NCBI GenBank assembly: GCA_900468535.1
Contig: UBTY01000023.1
Span: 124,001 to 188,000, forward strand
Direction of reading: 5' to 3'
Length of the DNA stretch: 64,000 nt
Origin: Hyphomicrobiales bacterium
GTDB lineage: Bacteria > Pseudomonadota > Alphaproteobacteria > Rhizobiales > Rhizobiaceae
Of the stretch, positions 43,204-50,838 are shown one piece after another (the first letter of the stretch is position 1; every line of letters begins with the position of its first letter). The translations under genes were made by a program, and so were the position numbers. The notes beneath the pieces were generated by a model. The model saw only the letters and a list, made by a program, of their open reading frames with translations, made no database searches and was not told where the DNA came from.

Positions 43204-44235
43204 ATGGAAGCGACAAAGCGGCACCGCCGCAAGATGCAGAGCGTGACGATGATGGATGTGGCCGAACGCGCACAGGTATCGCCGTCAACGGTATCGCTCT
43301 ACCTACGCAAGCCCGACGCCGTCTCCGCCACGGCAAGCCGCGCCATCGCGGAGGCGATCGACGCGCTCAAATATGTCCCCAATCTCATGGCCGGGGGGCT
43401 GGCTGCCGCGTCCTCGCGCGCAGTCAGCGTTATCGTGCCGTCCGTTCGAAACGCATTCTTCGCGGAAACGGTCGCGACCATGCAGGCCGAGCTTGGCAAG
43501 GAGCGCCTTCAGGTCATGCTGGGGCATTCGGAGTACAGCGAGCGCGAGGAAGAGAACCTCGTCAAAATGGCGCTGTCGTGGAAACCGGCAGCTGTTGTCT
43601 TGACCGGGCTGTCGCACAGCGCGACGACCCGCCGGCTCTTGAAAGACGGCAATGTGCCGGTCCTCGAATTGTGGGAGCTGGGAGGTGAGCCGATCGACAT
43701 GGCGGTCGGTTTCTATCACGAGCAGGTCGGCAGCACCGCCGCGACGCATCTTGTCCAGCGAGGCAGAAAGCGGCTGCTTTTCCTCGGAGCACGTCTGCAG
43801 GAAGATAGGAGGGCGGCATTGCGTGCCGATGGTTTCCTCAAGACGGCCCGAGAGGCGACAGGCGTCAGCGCCGAGATCGTCCAGCATCCGGCTCCGGCCA
43901 ATGCCGCGATCGGCGCGATGTTGCTGGCGGAAGCGATCAGAAAATATCCTGACATAGATGCAGTTGCCTGCTCGAACGACCACATCGCGCTCGGCGTCAT
44001 CTTCGAGTGCCAGCGGATCGGCGTACAGATTCCGGAGCGCCTGTCGGTGATAGGCTTCGGTGATCTCAGCTTCAGTGCAGCGTGCAACCCCGCCCTGACG
44101 ACGATAAGACCGCCAGGCGACCTTATCGGCACAGAAGCGGCCCGCCTTATTCTCGATAGGATAAACGAAACCGGGCGAGCTGCGCCTACGGTCATCGATA
44201 CGAGATTTACCCTCCTGCAGAGGCAGAGCAGCTAG
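43204..44235 (+). CDS. LacI-family transcriptional regulator of the sulfoquinovose operon
   Basis: A 343-aa LacI-family protein: helix-turn-helix TMMDVAERAQVSPSTVSLYLRKPDAVS, hinge helix VPNLMAGGLAA, and a type I binding-protein effector domain (VSVIVPSVRNAFFAETVATMQAEL, VLTGLSHSATTRRLL, ACSNDHIALGVIFECQRIGVQIPERLSVIGFGD). It resembles gluconate repressor GntR (LacI type). Divergent to the sulfo-ED operon across a 266-base spacer with two operator-like palindromes; the effector is probably sulfoquinovose or a pathway intermediate. Confidence 0.9.
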   Translation: MEATKRHRRKMQSVTMMDVAERAQVSPSTVSLYLRKPDAVSATASRAIAEAIDALKYVPNLMAGGLAAASSRAVSVIVPSVRNAFFAETVATMQAELGKERLQVMLGHSEYSEREEENLVKMALSWKPAAVVLTGLSHSATTRRLLKDGNVPVLELWELGGEPIDMAVGFYHEQVGSTAATHLVQRGRKRLLFLGARLQEDRRAALRADGFLKTAREATGVSAEIVQHPAPANAAIGAMLLAEAIRKYPDIDAVACSNDHIALGVIFECQRIGVQIPERLSVIGFGDLSFSAACNPALTTIRPPGDLIGTEAARLILDRINETGRAAPTVIDTRFTLLQRQSS

Positions 44236-44294
44236 GCCGATGGAGCAGTCGGAGGACTGACGCCGCCTAAGCAGCGCCAGTCAATTGAATCAGA

Positions 44295-44615
44295 TCAGTT
44301 GTCGTATTCACGGCAGGCGTCACTGATCGATGCACCGCTTTCGCCACCACGCGTGTCAACGCCAGTGCGCTGCTGCGGCATGCCGGGGCAATCGAGCGTC
44401 TTCGGCTCGGTTACGATGCTCTGGGTGGTCGTGGAATCCACACCTGGCGAAACAACGATCGGATGTGTGCCGTTATCGCCGCTCGTATAATCTGACGAAT
44501 AACTGGGGCTTACCGAGCCGCTGTTTGTCGGGCCTGCGTCCATATTGGACTGAGCATAGGCCGAACCGGCAAGACCAAGGGTGAGCGTGGAAGCCACCAG
44601 AATGTAGCGACGCAT
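44295..44615 (-). CDS. Small secreted hypothetical protein
   Basis: A 106-aa protein with AATAAGGAGAAAACGCT before its ATG. A signal peptide (TLTLGLAGSAYA, about residue 21) precedes a Ser/Thr/Gly-rich, probably disordered mature part, SSDYTSGDNGTHPIVVSPGVDSTTTQS, with two cysteines (LDCPGM and DACREYDN) that could form a disulfide. No known domain recognised. It stands alone between the LacI regulator and minC. Confidence 0.75.
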   Translation of the reverse strand: MRRYILVASTLTLGLAGSAYAQSNMDAGPTNSGSVSPSYSSDYTSGDNGTHPIVVSPGVDSTTTQSIVTEPKTLDCPGMPQQRTGVDTRGGESGASISDACREYDN

Positions 44616-44744
44616 AGCGTTTTCTCCTTATTTTGCTTTGGTAACGTTGTGACAACCCATGGCTTTGCGCATTGTTCCCCGATCTCTCCGCTCCGCCTCG
44701 AATGGTTAACAATTTCGTAAATCTGAGGTCGCGCGGGACCGGCG

Positions 44745-44760
44745 TTTACCTTTTGTTAAC
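44745..44760 (+). promoter_or_regulatory. CtrA-type box upstream of minC (near-consensus)
   Basis: TTTACCTTTTGTTAAC is TTTA-N7-TTAAC, one mismatch from the CtrA consensus TTAA-N7-TTAAC, 40 bases before the minC ATG. A second near-match, TTAA-N7-GTAA, lies at 44706-44720. Clustering of two sites strengthens the call. Confidence 0.5.
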
Positions 44761-44800
44761 CAAATCGGCCCTAAATCGGAGCAACGATTTCTTAACCTAG

Positions 44801-45523
44801 ATGACCAAAGTGCTAACAGACGCTCGCTCGATCCGTATCAAGGGCCGCTCTTTCCTGGCGGTCATGTTATCACCGGACCTTCCCTTCGATGATTGGTTGG
44901 TCCGCCTCGACGATCTCGCTGCCCGATCCGCCGGCTTCTTCCTTGGACGCCCCGTCGTCCTCGACGTCACGGATCTGCCGATCGATCGGAAGCAGTTGAA
45001 GGACCTGATTTCCGAGCTGGCTGCACGCAACGTCTCGATCATGGGAATCGAAGGCGGTCGACCATCGATCCTCGGTCCCGGCATGCCACCTGCCCTCAAG
45101 GGCGGCAAACCGGTGTCCGACTTCGACCTGCCGAAACAGGAGGCCGCCGCGACGCCGGAGGCCGCAACCGTGCAGGCTGAAAGCCGGCCAACCTTGCAGT
45201 CGATCGTGATCCACGAACCCGTGCGATCCGGCCAGTCGGTCATCTTCCCGGAAGGCGATGTGACGATCATCGGATCGGTCGCATCCGGCTCCGAGATCGT
45301 CGCCGGTGGCTCGGTTCATATCTATGGAACGCTGCGTGGCCGCGTCATGGCCGGTTCACTTGGAAATGCATCGGCGCGTATCTTTTGCCGCAAACTCGAG
45401 GCCGAGCTGGTGGCCATCGATGGGATCTACAAAACAGCCGAAGACATGGCTCCCGAGCTGCATGGACACTCCGTTCAGCTTTGGCTCGAGGGCGATGCGA
45501 TCAGAGCAGAGAAACTTATCTGA
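44801..45523 (+). CDS. minC: Septum-site-determining protein MinC
   Basis: A 240-aa protein: N-terminal FtsZ-inhibiting domain (IRIKGRSFLAVMLSPDLPFDDWLVRLDDLAARSAGFF) and C-terminal right-handed beta-helix for MinD binding (GQSVIFPEGDVTIIGSVASGSEIVAGGSVHIYGTLRGRVMAG, then ARIFCRKLEAELVAIDGIYK). It blocks Z-ring assembly away from midcell. First gene of minCDE, with CtrA-type boxes upstream. Confidence 0.95.
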   Translation: MTKVLTDARSIRIKGRSFLAVMLSPDLPFDDWLVRLDDLAARSAGFFLGRPVVLDVTDLPIDRKQLKDLISELAARNVSIMGIEGGRPSILGPGMPPALKGGKPVSDFDLPKQEAAATPEAATVQAESRPTLQSIVIHEPVRSGQSVIFPEGDVTIIGSVASGSEIVAGGSVHIYGTLRGRVMAGSLGNASARIFCRKLEAELVAIDGIYKTAEDMAPELHGHSVQLWLEGDAIRAEKLI

Positions 45524-45555
45524 GCCGAGGCACGGCCGGAAAACAGGAGAGTAAG

Positions 45556-46374
45556 ATGGGGAAAGTCATCGTCGTCACCTCGGGTAAAGGCGGAGTGGGC
45601 AAGACAACCTCCACCGCCGCGCTCGGGGCAGCTCTGGCTCAGCGGAACCAGAAGGTCGTCGTCGTCGATTTCGACGTTGGCCTCCGCAACCTCGACCTCG
45701 TCATGGGGGCCGAACGCCGCGTCGTCTACGACCTTGTCAACGTGATCCAGGGCGACGCCAAGCTGTCGCAGGCGCTGATCCGCGACAAGCGCTTGGAAAC
45801 GCTGTTCCTTCTGCCCGCCTCGCAGACGCGCGACAAGGACAACCTGACGCCTGAGGGTGTCGAGCGGGTCATCAACGATCTGAGGCGCCATTTCGACTGG
45901 ATCATCTGCGACAGCCCCGCCGGCATCGAACGCGGCGCCACGCTCGCCATGCGCCATGCCGACGTCGCCGTGGTCGTTACCAATCCTGAAGTCTCTTCTG
46001 TTCGCGATTCCGACCGCATCATCGGCCTGCTCGATTCCAAGACGGTCAAGGCGGAACGCGGAGAGCGGATGGAAAAGCACCTGCTTCTCACACGATACGA
46101 CACGACGCGCGCGGAGCGCGGCGACATGCTCAAGGTCGATGATGTCCTCGAGATCCTGTCGATCCCGCTGCTCGGCATCGTGCCCGAGAGCACCGACGTC
46201 CTGCGCGCTTCGAACATCGGCGCACCGGTGACGCTTGCCGACAGCCGCAGCGCTCCGGCACTTGCCTATTTCGAGGCAGCGCGCCGGCTGACAGGCGAAG
46301 ACCTCCCCGTCACGATCCCGGGCGAAAAGCGCGGCATCTTCGGCAAGATCTTCGGTCGGAGGGCCGCCGCATGA
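45556..46374 (+). CDS. minD: Septum-site-determining ATPase MinD
   Basis: A 272-aa protein with the deviant Walker A KGGVGKTT (residues 11-18), [35 protein letters not shown] and a C-terminal stretch ending [15 protein letters not shown] that forms the membrane-targeting amphipathic helix. ATP-bound MinD recruits MinC to the membrane. It follows minC by 32 bases and overlaps minE by ATGA. Confidence 0.97.
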   Translation: MGKVIVVTSGKGGVGKTTSTAALGAALAQRNQKVVVVDFDVGLRNLDLVMGAERRVVYDLVNVIQGDAKLSQALIRDKRLETLFLLPASQTRDKDNLTPEGVERVINDLRRHFDWIICDSPAGIERGATLAMRHADVAVVVTNPEVSSVRDSDRIIGLLDSKTVKAERGERMEKHLLLTRYDTTRAERGDMLKVDDVLEILSIPLLGIVPESTDVLRASNIGAPVTLADSRSAPALAYFEAARRLTGEDLPVTIPGEKRGIFGKIFGRRAAA

Positions 46375-46631
46375 GCATCTTCAAGCTTTTCAACAAGCAG
46401 CGAACAGCGCCGGCAGCGCGAGAGCGCCTGCAAGTCCTGCTGGCTCATGAGCGAGTAGCGGCCAGCTCCGATCTGGTTTCGGTGCTGCGCGAGGAAATTC
46501 TCGCCGTCATCGCCAAACACGTCGAGCTCGACAACGACCGCGTTCACGTCAAGATCGATCGCGACGAGCATATGTCGATCCTCGAGATCGACGTCGAAAT
46601 TCCTCTCAACCGCGACGCAAAAGCCGCCTGA
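46371..46631 (+). CDS. minE: Cell-division topological specificity factor MinE
   Basis: An 86-aa protein: amphipathic N-terminus [28 protein letters not shown] (anti-MinCD domain), then [41 protein letters not shown] (dimer/topology domain). It stimulates MinD ATPase and drives pole-to-pole oscillation. Overlaps minD by ATGA and is followed by a terminator. Confidence 0.97.
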   Translation: MSIFKLFNKQRTAPAARERLQVLLAHERVAASSDLVSVLREEILAVIAKHVELDNDRVHVKIDRDEHMSILEIDVEIPLNRDAKAA

Positions 46632-46667
46632 GAGAACGAACTTCACCAGCTACCACAGCTCCGTTCG

Positions 46668-46696
46668 GGCCGGCCATCCAAAATGGCCGGCCTTTT
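46668..46696 (+). terminator. Rho-independent terminator of minCDE
   Basis: GGCCGGCCAT (46668-46677) and ATGGCCGGCC (46683-46692) form a perfect 10-bp stem with loop CCAAA, followed by TTTT. It is 37 bases beyond the minE stop. Confidence 0.85.
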
Positions 46697-46765
46697 CGTG
46701 GGAGGTTAGCCGCCTCTCAATTCCTTCACCTCTCGGTCGAGCAATCACCCTTTCGGATAAGGGCG

Positions 46766-46781
46766 TTAACCTTCTGTTAAC
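46766..46781 (+). promoter_or_regulatory. CtrA-type box (perfect) after the min operon
   Basis: TTAACCTTCTGTTAAC is an exact TTAA-N7-TTAAC match, 136 bases upstream of the small gene at 46917. The spacer CCTTCTG resembles that of the minC-proximal site (CCTTTTG). Confidence 0.55.
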
Positions 46782-46916
46782 TATGACGGCCTAGCCTCGA
46801 TAAGGCTTTTTCCCAAGGAAGCGCCGCTGCGAAATTCCGCGCCGGCGTTGTAGAATCAGAAGGTTGCCAGCACGTCTTGCGACGATGAACTGGCAGACGT
46901 TTCCGAGGAGACGAAG

Positions 46917-47189
46917 ATGCCACTCGTGGCCATACCTGGAAAAATCAAAATGATCGGGCGCCAGGCCATTATCGTCATGGACGCCGGCAACGCTCACAAG
47001 GCTGTTCATATAACCGAAGACGCAATGGACGGCATGGACGAGCGCTCGGCGACATTTCCGGCAGCTCAGATGTCGGTTTTCGAGGAAGTCGCCAGCCTGA
47101 AATTCGAACGCGGTGAACTCGCCTTCGATGGCGATATCTGGATCACCGAAGAGGACATCTGCAACTTGGGACGCGAGCGTCCTCACTAG
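46917..47189 (+). CDS. Small hypothetical cytoplasmic protein
   Basis: A 90-aa protein with GAGGAGACGAAG just before the ATG. The sequence (IKMIGRQAIIVMDAGNAHKAVHITEDAMDGMDER, then LKFERGELAFDGDIWITEEDICNLG) looks like a compact alpha/beta domain without signal or membrane segment. I do not recognise the family. Following minCDE and a perfect CtrA-type box, it might be cell-cycle controlled; that is inference. Confidence 0.7.
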   Translation: MPLVAIPGKIKMIGRQAIIVMDAGNAHKAVHITEDAMDGMDERSATFPAAQMSVFEEVASLKFERGELAFDGDIWITEEDICNLGRERPH

Positions 47190-47344
47190 GCCGAGACGGT
47201 TTTCCACGGTGTCGATCATTCCCAAGCAATTTTTTGTCGGCAGCACTTGATTTTAACAAAGGGCGGTGCCATTTAGCGCTCACCACCCGTATCGACGGCC
47301 TGCAGTGTAACCCTTGAGGTTGCGGCGTTTGCTGTCCGGGAAAG

Positions 47345-47379
47345 AAAAGGCGCTCCCCGAAAGGGTTGAGCGCCTTTTT
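47345..47379 (+). terminator. Strong Rho-independent terminator
   Basis: AAAAGGCGCTC (47345-47355) pairs with GAGCGCCTTTT (from 47368), with an inner CCC/GGG in the loop, and ends in TTTTT. It lies 155 bases after the preceding gene, so it may end that transcript or a small RNA made in the spacer. Its A-rich left arm could also work on the minus strand. Confidence 0.8.
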
Positions 47380-47438
47380 CGTCTGTGCCAAAGCTTCTAG
47401 TCAGAATCATCAGGTGACGAGGGCATAGCAGACGCGCC

Positions 47439-47588
47439 ATGAACGACAATGTCATTCCATTTCGAAAGCAGAAGCCACCTCGTAAGCCTCGCCCCACCAA
47501 GCTCCTGGTAGCGTTGGCAGTCGTTGCGTTCTTCATTGCGGCGTGGGCTTACTTCTATCTTCTCGGCCAGCCTCACCCGGCACAATAA
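47439..47588 (+). CDS. Small single-pass membrane protein (49 aa)
   Basis: ATG 47439 to TAA 47586-47588 encodes 49 aa: MNDNVIPFRKQKPPRKPRPTK (basic, proline-rich, cytoplasmic by the positive-inside rule), then one hydrophobic helix (LLVALAVVAFFIAAWAYFYLL) and a short GQPHPAQ tail. The N-terminal NVIPFR motif is common in small rhizobial proteins. It lies between a strong terminator and the convergent glucose dehydrogenase gene. No function known. Confidence 0.7.
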   Translation: MNDNVIPFRKQKPPRKPRPTKLLVALAVVAFFIAAWAYFYLLGQPHPAQ

Positions 47589-47622
47589 GGTAGCCGGCCC
47601 CTTGCGGGACCGGCATTTCTAT

Positions 47623-50049
47623 TCAAGGCAGCGCGTAGGCGATGACATAATCGCCGCGGTCGGGCGACTGACGCGCACCACCGGCCGATATCACGACATA
47701 CTGCTTGCCTGTCTTCGGTGACTTGTAAGAAATCGGGCCGCCCTGGCTACCGACCGGCAGCCTTGCCTTCCAGGCTTCCTTACCGGTCGCGCTGTCAAAC
47801 GCGCGCAGATAGTAATCCTGCGTGCCGGCGATGAAGACCAGGCCGCCCTGCGTCGCAAGCGTGCCGCCGAGCGTTGGCATGCCGATCGGGATTGGCAGTC
47901 CCATCTTGATGCCAAAAGGTCCGGTATCCTGCACCGTGCCGACGGGAACCTGCCACTTGATCTGGCGCGTCTTCATGTCGATTGCCGTGAGGCTGCCGAA
48001 TGGCGGCTTCTGGCAGGGGATTCCGAGAGCGGACAAGAAGCGGTTCTTGTTGACCGCATACGGCGTGCCCTTCATCGGCACGACGCCCATACCGGTATTC
48101 ACAGCTTCGCCGCCGCTGCTGACTGCATCGCTCGGTGCAGCCTCGACCATCTGGATCCAGAGGCCGAGCCTCATATCGTTGGCGAAGATCGTTCCGGTCG
48201 TTGGATCCGTGGACAGCCCGCCCCAGTTCATCCCACCAAGCGAGCCCGGGAAGCTCAGGGACAAGTCGGTATCCGGCACCGTATAGAGACCGTCATAGCG
48301 CATTCCCTTGAACGCAATGCGGCACAGCAGCTGATCGAACGGCGTTGCGCCCCACATGTCGGATTCGGTCAGCGTCTCGGCACCGATCTGCGGCATACCA
48401 ACCGATCTCGGTTGCGTTGGCGAATAAGGCTCGTTCGCAACCTTGCCTGGCTTGACGGCGACGTCTTCGACCTTCGTCAGCGGCTTGCCCGTGGCGCGGT
48501 CGAGAACGTAGAGCTGCCCGGCCTTTGTACCGAAGACAAGAGCGGGCGTCGTCGTCCCATCTTCATTCGAAAAATCGATGAAGCTCGGCTGCATTGGGAC
48601 GTCGAAATCCCAGAGATCATTGTGGACGGTCTGATAGACCCACTTCTCCCGACCGGTGGTCGCATCGAGAGCAAGCATGGAGGCGCCATACTTGTGGTCG
48701 AGCTCCGTGCGCGTCACACCGTAGAGGTCAACCGACGGGCTGCCGACGGGCATGAAGACCGTGTTCGAGGCCGGATCATAGGACATGGAAGCCCACACAT
48801 TCGGGGTCGACCGGGTATAGGTCTTTCCTTCCGGCGGCAATTTCGTGATGTCGGGATTGCCAGGGTCGAAAGCCCAGCGCAATTCGCCGGTAATGACATC
48901 GAAACCGCGCATGACGCCACCAGGCATGTCGACCTGGACGTTATCGGCAATGCGGCCGCCAACGACCACGGTCGTGCCGGCGAGCGTCGGCGCCGAGGTC
49001 AGCACATATTGCGGGTCCGGCGCATCTCCGAGACCGATCTTGAGACTGACGCGACCGTTGTTGCCGAAGTCAGGGCAAAATGCCCCCGTGTCCGCGTCGA
49101 GCGCGATCAACTCGGCGGTGATCGTGTTCATCAGAATGCGGCGCTGGCACGGCGCCCCGTCTGCCACGGCCACGGATGTGACAGGTGTCGAGCCCGGAAG
49201 GGTCGGCTGTTCGAGCGCACGTGTCGCATCGAAATAGGCAAGACCGCGGCACCGCATCCATACGGAAGACTTAGCATTGATCTCGTTCTTCCAGATTTCC
49301 TTGCCGGTATCGGCGTCAATCGCAATGACATTGTTATGCGGAGTGCAAAGGAAGACGCGATCGCCGACCTGCAGCGGCGTATCCTGATCTTCCGCGCCGT
49401 TGCCATCAGGGCTAAGCGGCGTATCGCCGGTTCGATATGTCCAGGCAACCTTCAGGCCGTTGATGTTGTCACGGGTTATCTGGTCGAGGGCGACGAACCG
49501 GCTACCGCCTGACGTGTTGCCATAGGCTTCCCAGTTCTTCTGTTCCTTTGCCGGGTCGACCGGAACCAACGGAGACGGCGCATTCGAGAGAGCGACGGTT
49601 GGATGCGGCATGAACATGCCGACGAAAGCAACGCCGGAGACGATTGCCAGAACTGCCGCGACAGCGAACGAGGTTAGGTAGGCCGGGGCAAGACCGCGCG
49701 CCTTGCGAAGAAGCGGGGTCGAAACGGCGATAACCACGCCACCGACACCGAACGCAAGCAGACGCGAGATCAGCGGCCAGAATTCAAGGCCCGCATCCCA
49801 AATCGCCCATGCGATCGTCAGTAGGATCACAAGGCCAAAGAGAAGCGCGCCTGTGGGCCTGCGCATGACAATCAGCAATCCCGAAACAACGATCGCGGCT
49901 CCGCTCAACAGGAAGTACAGGCTGCCGCCCAAGGTAACGAGCTTGGCGCCGCCGACGGCCAGGAAAAGACCCGCGAGGATCAAGACCAGGCCGAGCAGGC
50001 CAAGCCAGGCTTTTGAAAGAAATGACAGGTGTTGATTTGGATTGGTCAT
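47623..50049 (-). CDS. gcd: Membrane-bound PQQ-dependent glucose dehydrogenase
   Basis: An 808-aa quinoprotein: five N-terminal hydrophobic segments (residues about 12-150, e.g. AWLGLLGLVLILAGLFLAV) anchor it in the inner membrane, followed by an eight-bladed PQQ propeller in the periplasm. Landmarks include PVDPAKEQKNWEAYGNTSGG, DQDTPLQVGDRVFLCTPHNNVIAIDADTGKEIWK, DLWDFDVPMQPSFIDF, GTKAGQLYVLDRATGKPL and the C-terminal GGLVFIAGTQDYYLRAFDSATGKEAWKARLP. It oxidises glucose to gluconolactone, passing electrons to ubiquinone. Start 50049 gives the usual N-terminus. No pqq synthesis genes are in the window. Confidence 0.95.
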   Translation of the reverse strand: MTNPNQHLSFLSKAWLGLLGLVLILAGLFLAVGGAKLVTLGGSLYFLLSGAAIVVSGLLIVMRRPTGALLFGLVILLTIAWAIWDAGLEFWPLISRLLAFGVGGVVIAVSTPLLRKARGLAPAYLTSFAVAAVLAIVSGVAFVGMFMPHPTVALSNAPSPLVPVDPAKEQKNWEAYGNTSGGSRFVALDQITRDNINGLKVAWTYRTGDTPLSPDGNGAEDQDTPLQVGDRVFLCTPHNNVIAIDADTGKEIWKNEINAKSSVWMRCRGLAYFDATRALEQPTLPGSTPVTSVAVADGAPCQRRILMNTITAELIALDADTGAFCPDFGNNGRVSLKIGLGDAPDPQYVLTSAPTLAGTTVVVGGRIADNVQVDMPGGVMRGFDVITGELRWAFDPGNPDITKLPPEGKTYTRSTPNVWASMSYDPASNTVFMPVGSPSVDLYGVTRTELDHKYGASMLALDATTGREKWVYQTVHNDLWDFDVPMQPSFIDFSNEDGTTTPALVFGTKAGQLYVLDRATGKPLTKVEDVAVKPGKVANEPYSPTQPRSVGMPQIGAETLTESDMWGATPFDQLLCRIAFKGMRYDGLYTVPDTDLSLSFPGSLGGMNWGGLSTDPTTGTIFANDMRLGLWIQMVEAAPSDAVSSGGEAVNTGMGVVPMKGTPYAVNKNRFLSALGIPCQKPPFGSLTAIDMKTRQIKWQVPVGTVQDTGPFGIKMGLPIPIGMPTLGGTLATQGGLVFIAGTQDYYLRAFDSATGKEAWKARLPVGSQGGPISYKSPKTGKQYVVISAGGARQSPDRGDYVIAYALP

Positions 50050-50585
50050 GGATGCTTCCAACTCCGTTCTGGTTTCTGACCGAGACAGCTGGAAAATTTG
50101 AACACGCTTGAGATCGATGCGATGTGCACGGCGCGGGTCCTCTTCATTCGGTCGAATGAGCGCCGCGTCGGCCGAAGGTCCGACGTATCTCGGCACCCTG
50201 GGGATTGAGATCTAACCAACGCCCTCCCTACGCTGGTAAATGCAGCATTGCTGCAATGCCAGCATATAGAACCCACGCAAGCATGCTGACAAGCACCAAG
50301 AAATAGGTGGTGTACTGTTACCCTAAGCGGCTGAACACGCTCCGCATCGCAAGCCTCCACATTCAAATGGTGGCAACTTTTCCACTTGATGCTTGCGAAG
50401 CGACTATGTTTGTGAAATTCGAGACCGGCCCGCTCGCGGCGCTGCCGGAGCGCGCGTGCCCTGTCGGGACCCTGCTATGCAGGCGAACTACTTTTGGTAG
50501 GAGAGGCAGCGCGTACGCACAACTTATCGCGCGAAAATGATACTGCCGCCGACTCCTGAAGAATTCGTGAACAAGGAATAATTAT
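50050..50585. other. Gene-free spacer with a 15-base inverted repeat
   Basis: No convincing coding sequence; the one plus-strand open frame (50307-50540) has no ribosome site and non-protein-like composition. The spacer holds TGCAGCA-T-TGCTGCA (50241-50255), a perfect 7-bp inverted repeat within a TGC-rich stretch about 190 bases before the gcd start, a candidate regulator site. Confidence 0.4.
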
Positions 50586-50807
50586 ATGGACACGGAAACC
50601 GTCACCATCGAGAACCGCAACGACTTCGCCCAGTGGGCGATCGAAAGAGCGCAGGCAATCGTCGCCGAGCAGGGCGGCAATCTTGCAATCGCCGCCCGTG
50701 ACATGGATGAGAGCGCAATTGCCGACGCGAGAAATGCGCTTGGCGTTGCAATTGCCGAGGCTATGCTTGAGGTCTTCGATGGCCTGATGCCAGGTGAAGA
50801 GGAATAG
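50586..50807 (+). CDS. Small acidic hypothetical protein
   Basis: A 73-aa protein with AAGGAATAATTAT before the ATG. It is acidic and predicted largely helical (NRNDFAQWAIERAQAIVAEQGGNLAIAARDM, DARNALGVAIAEAMLEVFDGL). No signal peptide or known domain recognised. It is convergent with the autotransporter gene. Confidence 0.6.
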   Translation: MDTETVTIENRNDFAQWAIERAQAIVAEQGGNLAIAARDMDESAIADARNALGVAIAEAMLEVFDGLMPGEEE

Positions 50808-50838
50808 GACGCCTGGCAACGGCGTCCCACTCTTCACG

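Noticed and set aside
50307..50540. Plus-strand ORF of 77 codons upstream of gcd
   Set aside because: No Shine-Dalgarno, unlikely amino acid make-up and no hint of a fold; treated as spacer.
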